This document shows, in pieces, positions 1 to 10,175 of a stretch of 64,000 bases of DNA (position 1 is its first letter; each line of letters opens with the position of its first letter). The stretch lies in contig OX637403.1 of NCBI GenBank assembly GCA_951799425.1, positions 27,778,311-27,842,310 of the forward strand. Reading direction: 5' to 3'. The position numbers and the translations under genes were made by a program. Source of the DNA: Ilex aquifolium. Its lineage: Eukaryota > Streptophyta > Magnoliopsida > Aquifoliales > Aquifoliaceae. The notes below the pieces were generated by a model. The model was not told the origin of the DNA and did not search any database. It saw nothing but the letters and a program-made list of their open reading frames with translations.

Positions 1-17
1 AACATTTTATAGTAGTA

Positions 18-250
18 CTAGTTTTTCTTGTGCCTTCGAAATAATAAAAAAATGGTCAACAATAAACATATTTATATTCACACCTAAAATTAATTCATAA
101 AAAAAAATAAGAAAGAAAAATTTAAAAAACCAATTGTAGTGGGGGTGAGTGCTAATAGTGGTGGTGGTAGAAAATGGTGATGATTGTAATGGGTGACGAC
201 GACCGTGGTGGTGGTGACAACCGTGGGTCACAACGGTGATGGTGGTGGTG
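18..250 (-). mobile_element. Helitron-like 3' end, degenerate copy (H0)
   Basis: On the plus strand it starts ACTAG at 17-21 and runs through the block also seen in the clean copies (poly-A, GGTCAACAATAAACATATTT, then a GGT/GAT-rich tract). The hairpin near the tip is eroded (TTGTGCCTTCGAAATAAT). No 5' terminus follows; instead the sequence passes directly into a Copia gag fragment at about 260. It is either a truncated copy or one that picked up the gag piece. Confidence 0.55.
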
Positions 251-266
251 AATTTTGGGTGACGAT

Positions 267-660
267 GATGAGCGGCGTATGAAACCTCTAGGGCAGCCCA
301 TACGGCATGGGATGTATTGAGCCCAATAATTTGGGCATGGACCTCTTGAGTTAAGGAATATATGAGCCAGCCCAAAAAGTGCTGAACTTGGCGTTCCCAT
401 GCAATGTATTCCGGGTTGACACTAGTAGTTGAACCAGATGTTATAGTCTCGGGAGGACACTAGATGGTGCCATCAACATAACCGAGAAGCTGGTGACCAC
501 AGAGATGCGACATAATTTGTGAAACCCATATGGGGAAGTTGGTTTCTATGAGTTTTGTAGCAAGAATGGCTACGTGAGCATTTGACATAGGAAAGGTGGG
601 ATGGACAGCCGAAGGTTGCTGCCTTGATGTGTTTTCAACATCTGTGGAAGAGCTGCTCAT
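267..660 (-). pseudogene. Ty1/Copia gag N-terminal fragment
   Basis: The minus strand from the ATG at 660 encodes a typical plant Copia gag start: a Ser-rich leader, then LIETNFPIWVSQ, LCGHQLLGYVDGTI, and, after one in-frame TAG at 460-462, CPPETI, WERQVQHFLGWLIYSLTQEV and GLNTSHAVWAALE. Codons are in the same frame on both sides of the stop, so only the single nonsense codon breaks this stretch. Homology stops near 267, where the GGT-rich Helitron tract begins. No protease, integrase or reverse transcriptase follows. It is a dead fragment, lying between two Helitron-like copies of the same orientation. Confidence 0.75.
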
Positions 661-686
661 GTTGAAGAAGATGGAATATTAAAGAA

Positions 687-1838
687 CTAGTTATTGTTTG
701 TGCCTGAAGGCACAGAGTAATAAAAAATGGTAAACAATAAATATATTTATATTCATATCCAAAATCAAATCACAAACATAGAGGAGAGATAAATGAATTT
801 AAGCATCGGTTATAGTGAGGGTGAGAAGTGGTGATGATAGGAGACGGTGATGGTTGTGGTAGGTGACAATGACCGTGGTGACAGTGGTGGTGATGGTGGC
901 GGCGATGGGGGCGACAACGACGGTGGCGACGGCGGCGCTGGTGGTGGTGGTGGTGGTGGCGGCGGCGACGACGACAGTGGCGGTGGTGGCGATGGTGGCT
1001 GCGGTGGTGATGATGGTGGTGGCGATGGTGGTGGTGGTGGCGGCAACGACGACGACGACGACAATGGTGGTGGTGGTGGCGGTGGGGGCGATGGCGGTAG
1101 TGGTGGTGGTGGTGGCGACGGCGGTGATGACGATGGTGGTGGTGGTGGTGGCTACGACGGCGACAGTGGTGGTGGGGACGTCGACAGTGGTGGTGACGAC
1201 GGTGGTGGTGGTGGTGGTGGTGGTGGTGGTGGTGGTGGTGGTGGTGGCGGTGGTGGTGGCGGTGGCGGGGGGTGGTGGTGGTGGTGGTGGCGGCGACGAT
1301 AATGATGGTGATGGTGGCGACGACGGTGGTGGTGGTGGTGGTGGTGGTGGTGGTGGAGGCGGCGATGGTGACAGTGGTGGTGGTGGCGATGGTGATGGTG
1401 GCGGCGATGGTGGTGGCGGTGGCGGTGGCGGCAGCGATGACGATGACGATGACAATGACGATGGCGGTGGTGGTGGCGACGAAGGCGACAATGGTGATGG
1501 TGGTGGTGGTGGCGGCGGAAGTGGTGGTGGTGGTGGTGATGGCTGTTGTGGCAGTGGTGGCGGTGGTGGTGGTGGCGATGGTGGTAGAGGTAATGGTGGG
1601 GCGGTTTCAAACAATTTTTTTTTTTAAAGTACTTATGATAAATAATTTGTAGAAGTACTTTTAAAAAGTCACTCCAAACACACCCTTAGGGGTCTATTTT
1701 TTCTATTAAATTTAGGGTGTTAATATTAGCCGTTAGATAAACTTTAAAGTAAAATTTAAAGTGATCTGAACCGCAAAAAGCAAAAGTCATTTTGTTTATC
1801 TTTTGAAATTTAAATTGTAAGCTATTTTATTATATAGA
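687..1838 (-). mobile_element. Helitron-like element H1 with long GGN array
   Basis: Read on the minus strand it begins TCTATATAATAAAATAG (5' end at 1838) and ends with the palindrome CTGTGCCTTCAGGCACA and then CTAG at 690-687. The flanking bases are A at 686 and T at 1839, the A|T target expected for Helitrons. There is no transposase-type TIR. Internal order from the 3' end: AT-rich block with AATAAACATATTT, a 750-bp GGN microsatellite, a T-run, then a conserved 220-bp 5' block. No coding sequence for RepHel is present, so it is non-autonomous. Confidence 0.8.
847..1600 (+). repeat. GGN (GGT/GGC/GAT) microsatellite array
   Basis: About 750 bp of degenerate trinucleotides, mostly GGT and GGC with interspersed GAC/GAT. 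The longest pure GGT stretch is around 1201-1245. It keeps all three plus frames open (poly-Gly/Asp, poly-Val/Ala/Thr, poly-Trp tails) and gives poly-Pro or poly-His on the other strand. That is composition, not coding. The plus strand is G-rich enough to form G-quadruplexes. It is the longest of six such arrays inside Helitron-like copies. Confidence 0.9.
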
Positions 1839-1841
1839 TAT

Positions 1842-2468
1842 ATAGTTATTGTCTGTGCCTGAAGGCACAGAGTAATAAAAAATAGTAAACAATAAACATA
1901 TTTGTATTCATATCCAAAATCAAATCACAAACATAGATGAGAGATAAATGAATTTAAGCATCGATTGTAGTGGAGATGAGAGGTGGTGGTGGTAGGAGAC
2001 GGTGATGGTTATGGTGGGTGGCAATGACCGTGGTAGCGGTTGCGGTGGTGGCGGGGGGCGGCGGTGGCGGCGGGGGCTACGAGGGCGACGGTGGTGGTGG
2101 TGGTGATGGTAGCGACGGCGGCGGCAATGGTGGTGGTGGTGGTGGCGGCGGCGGCGGCGGTGGTTATGGTGGCAGCGGTGGTGATGGTGGCGACGATGGT
2201 GGTGGGGGTGGTAGAAGTAGTGGTCGGACGGTTTCAAACACAATTTTTTTTTTTTTAAAGTAATTATGAGAAATAATTTCTAGAAGTATTTTTAAAAAGT
2301 CACTCCAAACACACTCTTAGGGGTCTATTTTTCTATTAAATTTAAAGTGTTAATATTAACCGTTAGATTAATTTTAAAGTAAAATTTAAAGTGATCTGAA
2401 CCGCGAAAAGCAAAAGTCATTTTGTTTATCTTTTGAAATTTGAATTGTAAACTACTTTATTATATAGA
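1842..2468 (-). mobile_element. Helitron-like element H2
   Basis: Same layout as H1: palindrome GTGCCTGAAGGCAC at 1855-1868, GGN array at about 1980-2225, and 5' block ending TATATAGA at 2468. The 3' tip reads CTAT instead of CTAG. It starts three bases after H1 ends, making a head-to-tail tandem. Confidence 0.75.
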
Positions 2469-2471
2469 TAT

Positions 2472-2692
2472 ATAGTTATTGTCTGTGCCTGAAAGCACAG
2501 AGTAATAAAAAATAGTAAACAATAAACATATTTGTATTCATATCCAAAATCAAATCACAAACATAAATGAGAGATAAATGAATTTAAGTATCGATTGTAG
2601 TGGAGGTGAGAGGTGGTGGTGGTAGGAGACGGTGATGGTTGTGGTGGGTGGCAATGACCGTGGTGGCGGTGGTGGCAACGGCGGCGGTGGTG
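2472..2692 (-). mobile_element. Truncated Helitron-like element H3
   Basis: Third tandem copy. The 3' tip and palindrome (with one mismatch, CCTGAAAGCAC) and the start of the GGN array are present. The element stops abruptly at about 2692 inside the array; the T-run and 5' block are absent. Confidence 0.7.
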
Positions 2693-4816
2693 TCGGATCA
2701 GTCAGGGACCTATCCCTAACAAGTTGGGATTGATCCCAACTTTTTTTTGATCAGTCTAACTCGAACTCATTATATTGTAATTTGAAGGAAAGTTCCTACT
2801 TGGCTCTGTAAAAAATCTCATAATAAATATATTGGCTTCATACTTCGATAATTTTCTCACTTTTATATTCCTCCATTAGCATGTAATAATTGAGTTTTTC
2901 CCCCCTAAAAGTCGTATCTTGGGTGGAAACTTTGGACTTTTGACTACGTCATAGAATTTAGGTTTTTGATTTTGTCTGACTTTGTCTAATAAAAAAAATA
3001 ACGTGAGACTTAGTCAAGTTTGTTTATGCTGACATTAGATTTTGTGACCATTGACCAGCACTTGTTAATTTAAACATGTGACTGAACCAAGAAAAGCAGC
3101 CATTAATGGACTAGTTTATTACTAAGCAAATTCTATGATGCAAACGTTTGCATTTTCAGGGCACCGAATGTTTGACATTTCAGGGTAGATGACAAAAGAG
3201 ACTGCCATTTTTCAATTCCTACCACACCAGACCTTTTGACTTGCTTACCCCCTAATTTTATTTGCTTATTGGAGTTAATAAGAAAAATTAACGCAACCCA
3301 ACTCAACAAAATCTTGTCCCAATATTTTCGGAGCCGATTATATGAATCCAATTAAAAAAAAAAAAAGATCAACGTTCACTAATTTGGACTAATAATCGTG
3401 TATCCATTCAGGGGCGGAGCTACACTTCGCTAATTTTTTTGTCCAAATATTTTTTTTTATAAATTTTAATATATTTTAAATTTGTCCCAACAAAAAATCT
3501 TTTACATTTTAATATACTTAATAATTTTTAACATTAAGATTAAATATTTTTACTCAATTAAGTAAACTTGATAATTGATTATTTAGTTGAATCTCTAAAT
3601 ACGTGCCCAAGAAATTTTGGAGTTTTTCGTTCTCTCCTATATATCTTGCCCCCTATTCTCACCTTTGTTAATTTTGATATATTGAATAATAATATTATTA
3701 TTATATAATATTTCTATAATATAAAATTAGTCAATAAAATGGTAAAGGTACACTTACTCCATTATGACTTAAAAGTCAAAAATTCAAGCCGTTAAAAAAA
3801 AAAATATACTCTCTCACAAACAAGATAATAGTACATACATCTGACTCCAGACTTTACAATAGCAAAAGCCACTCTTTGAGCCATCTCTTTTAGTTTATTA
3901 TTACTTTAAAATTTTAATTTTACTTTTGTTAAAAAAATATTACTAACATATAATTGGAAGACCTAATTTGATAATATAATGTACTCTCATCGTTGAATTA
4001 GCACAACGTATTAACATTAAATGTATTTTATTTATTAATTCAAAGGTAATAATGCATTATCTTTTCAGATTTAGTATATAAAGTATTGTTGCTCCTAATT
4101 TTTGGCCCCACTACCCCAAGTTTCTGGCATGTTCTTAATAACTTTGTTTATGCCAAATGCTCCTACAATGTTATCTAATACCACATATTTGGTACAAAAT
4201 GGTATCATATGATTAGTGATATTAAATGAAGCAAGATCGATATCATTGTTCAAAATCAAAACAGTGCAATGGTGACAGGCCAGAGGGTTATGGATAGATG
4301 TAGAGTATTCTCATGTTTTTCAAATTGATATTGTGTGTATGTTTCGTCATTTTTCACAAATATAAACTTGATATTGGCAAAATAGACACTCATCTTATAT
4401 AAGTTCTTTATCCAACATAACATAGTTGGGATAGGGTGTGTTGGAAAAAATGGAATCCGGAAGAAAAAGTAAACGGTTGTGTGAAGTACAGACTAGGTTG
4501 CTCTTTTAAAACGATTTGCATCTCTTTATGAATGAAAGAAACACAGCGTAGAAGGTAACAACGCGTCTATTGACTGTTGCTTCATTCAGATTTGCACAAT
4601 CGAATGAAGCAGAAGCTTCATACCACACCTTTGATTATTACCTGGAAACTTATACAGTACAGAGATTGTAATAGATATTCAGATTATTTTTTTTATACTG
4701 AAATATGTAAATATATATACATAAAATATGTGTTCAATATTTCGTAATTACTCCCACATTTAATCAGATAATAACTAATACTATAATAGGCTAAATAATA
4801 CTAGCATATATATATA
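2693..4816. other. Intergenic AT-rich sequence with a short hairpin
   Basis: No gene seen. At 2721-2742 there is a perfect 10-bp inverted repeat (AAGTTGGGAT / ATCCCAACTT) followed by eight T. Around 3740-3800 a tRNA-like string (ATGGTAAAGGTACACTTA ... AATTCAAGCC) may be an eroded SINE, too weak to call. Remaining ORFs are short and not protein-like. Confidence 0.5.
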
Positions 4817-5500
4817 CTAGTTATTGTCTGTGCCTGAAGGTACAGTGTAATAAAAAATGGTAAACAATAAACATATATGTATTCATATCAAAAATCAAAT
4901 CACAAACATAGAGAAGAGATAAATGAATTTAAGCATCGGTTTGTAATAGGGGTGAGAGGTGGTGGGCGGCAGTGGTGGTGGTAGGAGACGATGATGGTTG
5001 TGGTGGGTGACAATGACCGTGGTGGCGGCGGCGGTGGGGATGGTGGCGGCGGCGATGGCGGTGGTGGCGGCGGCGGCGGTGACGGTGGCGGTGGCGGCGG
5101 CGGTTGCAGTGGCGGTGGTGGCGGCGATGGCGACGGTTGCAGCGGTGGTGGTGGCGGTGGCGGCGCCGGCGGTTGCAGTGGCGGTGGTGGTGGCAGCAGT
5201 GGCGGTGGCAGCAACGGTGGTGGTGGGGGTGGTGCTGGCGGTAGAGGTAGTGGTGGGACGGTTTCAAACACTATTATTTTTTTTAAAGTATTTATGAAAA
5301 ATAATTTCTAGAAGTAATTTTAAAAAGTCACTCCAAACACACCTTTAGGGGCCTATTTTTCCTATGAAATTTAAGGTGTTAATATTAGCCGTTAGATTAA
5401 TTTTAAAGTAAAATTTAAAACGATCTCAACCGCGAAAAACAAAAGTCATTTTGTTTATCTTTTGAGATTTGAATTGTAAACTACTTTATTATATAGAAGA
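4817..5500 (-). mobile_element. Helitron-like element H4
   Basis: Plus-strand left tip ACTAG at 4816-4820, palindrome region TGTGCCTGAAGGTACAG, GGN array at about 4960-5255, conserved block with CGATCTCAACCGCGAAAA, and 5' end TATATAGAAGA at 5500. It abuts H5 directly (AGA|CTAG). Non-autonomous; no protein. Confidence 0.8.
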
Positions 5501-6159
5501 CTAGTTATTGTTTGTGCCTGAAGGCACAGTGTAATAAAAAATGGTAAACAATAAACATATTTGTATTTATATTCAAAATCAAATCACAAACATAGAGAAG
5601 AGATAAAAGAATTTAAGTATCAGTTTGTAGTGGGGGTGAGATGTGGTGGGCGGCAGTGGTGGTGGTAAGAGACGGTGATGGTTGTGGTGGGTGGCAATGA
5701 TTGTGGTGGCGGTGATGGCGGCGAGGGTGGCGATGAGGGCGGCGATGATGGTGGTGGTGGTGGTGGCGGCGGCGGCGGTGGTGGCGGTGGGGGGGGTGGC
5801 AGTGGTGGTGGCGGTCGTGGTGGACGTGGTGGCCGTGGTGGCGGCGGCAGTGATGGTGATGGTGGTGGCGGCGACGACGGTGGTGGTGAGGGTGGTGGTG
5901 GTAGAGGTAGTGGTGGAGTGGTTCAAACACTATTATTTTTTTTAATGTACTTATGAGAAATAATTTCTATAAGTACTTTTAAAAAATATCTCCAAACACA
6001 CCCTTAAAAGCCTATTTTTCCTACTAAATTTAGGGTGTTAATATTAACCATTAGATTAACTTTAAAGTAAAATTTAAAGCGATTTTAACCGCGAAAAGCA
6101 AAAGTCATTTTGTTTATCTTTTGATATTTGAATTGTAAACTACTTTATTATATAGAAGA
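5501..6159 (-). mobile_element. Helitron-like element H5
   Basis: Begins CTAG at 5501 with zero spacer after H4. It has palindrome TGTGCCTGAAGGCACAG, a GGN array at about 5640-5925, and 5' end TATATAGAAGA at 6159 followed by T. H4+H5 together sit between A4816 and T6160, as expected if a tandem dimer inserted as one unit or one copy inserted at the tip of another. Confidence 0.8.
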
Positions 6160-7106
6160 TATATACTCAAGTACTTTTACAAATTTGTTCGATATGAGAG
6201 TGAATTCTCACAAAAAAAAATACTTCTTTGTTTAAAATATTCTAACAGGGTGAAGTAGTGGACCAATGACCACCATCAACATAGATTGAATTCGAATCAA
6301 TTATTCAATCCTACCCATTGTTATACTCGAACTAAATATAAATTATTTATAATGAATAATGTTATTATTCTCAACCCCCAAAAAAAAAAAGTTAGGCTAT
6401 CATTATCTTCCCATCTCAGACCCGTCCCCAAAGCAAGATTGATCATTGTGTGAAAGTGACTTGTCTTTTGCCGACTTTTGCCTTTCAAGAACTCTACAGT
6501 TTCGTGTTTTTGTTGAATTCTCTATAACATCACTTTCTCAATCAAACGAGAGAGAGAGAGAGATTTTGTCAAACCTTGAGATTTGAGAGGTGTGAAAATG
6601 TTGACTTTAACTCTGAGCTAGCGGTCTAATGGTAAGTTGTATCCGTTTAAGATCGTTCATAATCCTCATGTGATTATCAAGCAAGATTTAATTTACGAAA
6701 GTAATGCGATTTACTGCTTAGTTTTAGTGATATTGTGGTGACGTGTTGGCCTCCCAAGTTAGTAGTTATTGTTCAAATTAAACATACTAGACCTTCATGG
6801 TCATATCTAAGGGTTACTATTTACTGGTCGCCCCTCCCTTTTCCAACTAGTAAAAAAAAAACTGTGAGAACGATACCTTATTTGTAATTAAAGAAAAGAC
6901 CAAATGGTCATGCTCAATTGAAAGGTTGCTTTATAAATATATTACCCCTTTATTAATATCTGCTTAACCCATATATTATCATTTAATCATAAGCTATTTT
7001 GTCTTTCTAGTAATTGTGCAAAGTATAGTAAGAGCCATTATAATTATATCATTTGTTTCATGTGACCTAATAGTATTATCTTGTTCCAAATTGCCCGACT
7101 AATATA
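6160..7106. other. Intergenic, no gene seen
   Basis: AT-rich sequence with a short AG microsatellite at about 6549-6563. No supported coding sequence. Confidence 0.5.
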
Positions 7107-7440
7107 GCTCTGATATCATTTGTTGGTTTTCCACAATGGATAATTAACAACAATAATACTTGTTGGAAGATATGAATTCAAACAAAGATAGGAAAACAAT
7201 AAAAAAATGACATAAAGATATAACGTGGTTCGACACAACATATCCTCCATGTACACCATACTTACATTCACGGACTAAAAATCTACATCGATGTATTATT
7301 CACTGAAAAATTGGTCATTTGGTAACTTTTCTATCCTTTAAACCGAGTTCACTCTTAATCCGACCTCATCTTAAATCCTTTAAAACTAAAATTACTCATG
7401 CTTAAATTATTGGGTGCGGGTTATAATTAGGGCTGAAATT
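7107..7440 (-). mobile_element. LTR retrotransposon remnant: primer-binding site plus LTR end
   Basis: On the minus strand an LTR ending CCAACA (7126-7121) is followed after two bases by TGATATCAGAGC (7118-7107), one mismatch from the common plant initiator-Met tRNA primer-binding site TGGTATCAGAGC. The LTR side contains AACGTGGTTCGACACAAC and TTCACGG, wording typical of plant Copia-type LTRs. The internal region beyond the PBS is lost and the far LTR end is not clear, so the right boundary is approximate. Confidence 0.55.
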
Positions 7441-9976
7441 TGGGTCCAAATTCAAGTACAAAGTCTGGTGTACAAATCATGGCAAATTGTTATTTTAATT
7501 ACAAGGTTTAACAAAGATTAGGTAATGAATAATGCTAAAGTAGTCTGAATGAAAGTCTACAAAATGATGTATCCATTTAGTACTGATGAGTGATTTGTTG
7601 CATCGCAGGTTTTTTTTTTCCAAAATTTTTGGTCCACATGAAATGGGAAAATAATCAAATATCTAGCCAGAGGCAACCACCCAACAGTGTCTTCACTCAT
7701 GAGCTCACAAAAGTTGGTGAAATATATTGCCATTATCAATAATTTTCGTTATTAAAAACACTTTGTAATACTAAAAATTGAGTATTAATCGTATAATATT
7801 TTATATTTTTAAATAATAATTTATTTTTTTATTTAATTATATAATTTAAAATTAAAATGAATAGAATAAAATAAAAGAGAGGTAGATGTGAATTAGTTGA
7901 ATTGTTTGGCATTGAGAAGTATGTTGATTGAGTTGTATGTCATTGGAGGTCGTGTAGAGATATATTTTTTCGGGGCAAAATTTTTTTGGAATTAATCTTA
8001 TATCATTAAATGAAATTGAATGAAGATTAAATTAATCTCAATTATTATTGTATTTTTATAAAAGTGCAATTCAAATTGCTAGTCATAAATATTAAATAAA
8101 TAGGTGCTTAATATTGATTTTCTCCCTAATGTTTTTCTTTTTCATAGTGCATCTACGTAGGCCTGTCAAAGGATTGGATTTGGACCGGATCTGGGTCAAT
8201 TCTAATCCGAATCTGATTAAAAAACTGTTATCGAATCCGATATGTTTACCCGACGAATAAAAAAAATATTAATCCATATATGAATCATCTTATAACCAAA
8301 CATCTTATCCGGTTACCAAATCCGAACCAATAAAATTTTCACAAATATGTGTATATTATATATAAATACATATATTATATTTAATAAAGGCCAATAAATA
8401 TATATATATATTATTACTAGTCAATATATATCTATATTAATTGGATGATATTTTCCTCAAATTAAATCTATATATATTTAATTTAAGATATATAAATAGA
8501 TTTAATTAAACTAATAAAAATATTAGTCTATATCAAATTAAATGAATTTAAATTTGGACTGAAATCTGGTCCATCGAGGGACCTATTTCTATGATCTCTC
8601 TTAAAAACCACTTTAAAAATCTATCAATAACAGAAAAAGTAAGGGTGATGGTCAACATTAGTGTCCCCGTCTTTAAATAATAATATATATCAATTTTTGG
8701 ATGTCCCATAGCCCTGTGGGGCCCAGAAATGTAAATCCGAGTCCCACTCCCACTTTCATAACCAAAATAAGATGAGATGATGGGATAGTTTTGACTCTTG
8801 AACATCTATCTACATACCTACAATATACACCCCCTCCCCCTCCCCGTCCTATTTGGTCAAATTGCTTATTTTTCAAAAATCAACATATTCCACAGATCCA
8901 ACGGTCAATAAACATGCAAATGGCTCCCACTTTTTGAGTAAAAGAACCATACTCTAATTCTTCCTGGGCCCATATCTTTTATGATCAGTCAATTACAAGT
9001 GTGAAATGGATTTCTCTTTCTTGGATACATGTAGACACTTGGCATTTCAAAGCTCACAATTACCATACGAAACCGTCATAAATTATCTTTTAGGTAGCAT
9101 TTATTAATTTTTTTGGATATATTTATTTTTTATATCGAAGGATTATTTTTGGGGGTTAAAACTTAGCATTCGTCAGCTTTTATTTTTTATTTTTTTGGAT
9201 ATCATACTAAAAATTAAAAATAAATACCAGATTTTTAAGAATTTATTGTGAATTTTTACTATAAAACAAAGAGTAAAATAGTTGGGCATACTGGAATTTG
9301 GTTACCTTGATTTTCCTTACTAAAAGATCAGAGTTAAGGTAACAATTAATTTTTTATATTTCTTTCTATTTTTAGATTTTTCATTCCTTTTTCAGATATT
9401 TTACCGTCAAATATTATGAATACATTATTTTTTGTACAATATACATTTGTATATGAAAAAAATTATAAAATATTTATAAAAAAAAATTATAGTGGACCTA
9501 CCCAAGTATCATTGATTTTTTTTAAGATGAATTATCTATCACTAATTTAAATTATATAAAAATTAGATCAATTTTAACTGTTGTTGTGTTTTTGTAAGTT
9601 AAAATTTTCATTTCAACAAAAAATTATAGTCTACGACAACTTCAGTAATTTATATTTTACTTTCTTTTTATCGGTCCTTGAATATAAATAAATAATAATA
9701 ATATTTAAATCTAATTTATTGACTTAACTAATTATAATTATTGAATTGACTATGAATGTTAATAAATACGAGACCTACTATCAATCGAATAATTAAATTA
9801 ATAAATTAAATTCAAATTGTATTTGTCATAAATAAAAGAAAAATGAAAGTAGGACTAATTTATAAAGTTACAAAACCGAACGCGCCTTTTAGTCCACCAA
9901 CGTTTACTATTTCACGCGCCAAAATGATATTAGTATATTACAATGGCAAGTCACAAAAAATCTAAAGAAAAAATGA
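7441..9976. other. Intergenic AT-rich sequence
   Basis: No gene seen. At 8158 a hAT-MITE-like tip occurs (TAGGCCTGTCAAAGGATTGG) followed by GGATCTGGG-type repeats, but no matching right tip or 8-bp duplication was found. Open frames at 7557 and 8548-8876 have no recognisable protein character. Confidence 0.5.
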
Positions 9977-9977
9977 T

Positions 9978-10040
9978 TAACCATGGTTACCTATTAACCA
10001 TGGTTAACTTGTTCCCCACCCCCAAACGCCTTCCTTTATA
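9978..10040 (+). promoter_or_regulatory. Promoter of the 10176 gene: two TAACCATGGTTA palindromes and a TATA box
   Basis: TAACCATGGTTA occurs at 9978-9989 and again at 9995-10006, the second extending to TTAACCATGGTTAA, centres 17 bp apart. A TATA-like TTTATAAG lies at about 10035-10042, about 135 bp before the ATG; the interval is a GA-rich leader. GGTTAA resembles GT-element cores bound by trihelix factors, and AACC resembles MYB sites; which factor binds is inference. Confidence 0.5.
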
Positions 10041-10175
10041 AGAACAACCGCCATGCGAAACGCTCACCGATACAGAGAGAGAGGGAGAGAGAGAAAGTAG
10101 AAAGACAGAAAAGAGCGACAACAAAGAGAACTTTCAACAAAAAGATTCAACAACTTAGAGAGAGAGGGGGTTGCG

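Noticed and set aside
799-1652. Long open frames of 80-271 codons on both strands across the GGN array
   Set aside because: All frames stay open because of trinucleotide composition; products are homopolymers. The array lies inside a non-coding Helitron-like element.
4900-5956. Poly-Gly, poly-Pro and poly-His frames in H4 and H5
   Set aside because: Same compositional cause. A glycine-rich protein gene was considered, but there is no signal peptide or promoter and the same array recurs in each transposon copy.
7107-7118. tRNA-like sequence
   Set aside because: It is only the 12-base primer-binding complement beside an LTR end, not a tRNA gene. No tRNA or rRNA gene was found in the window.
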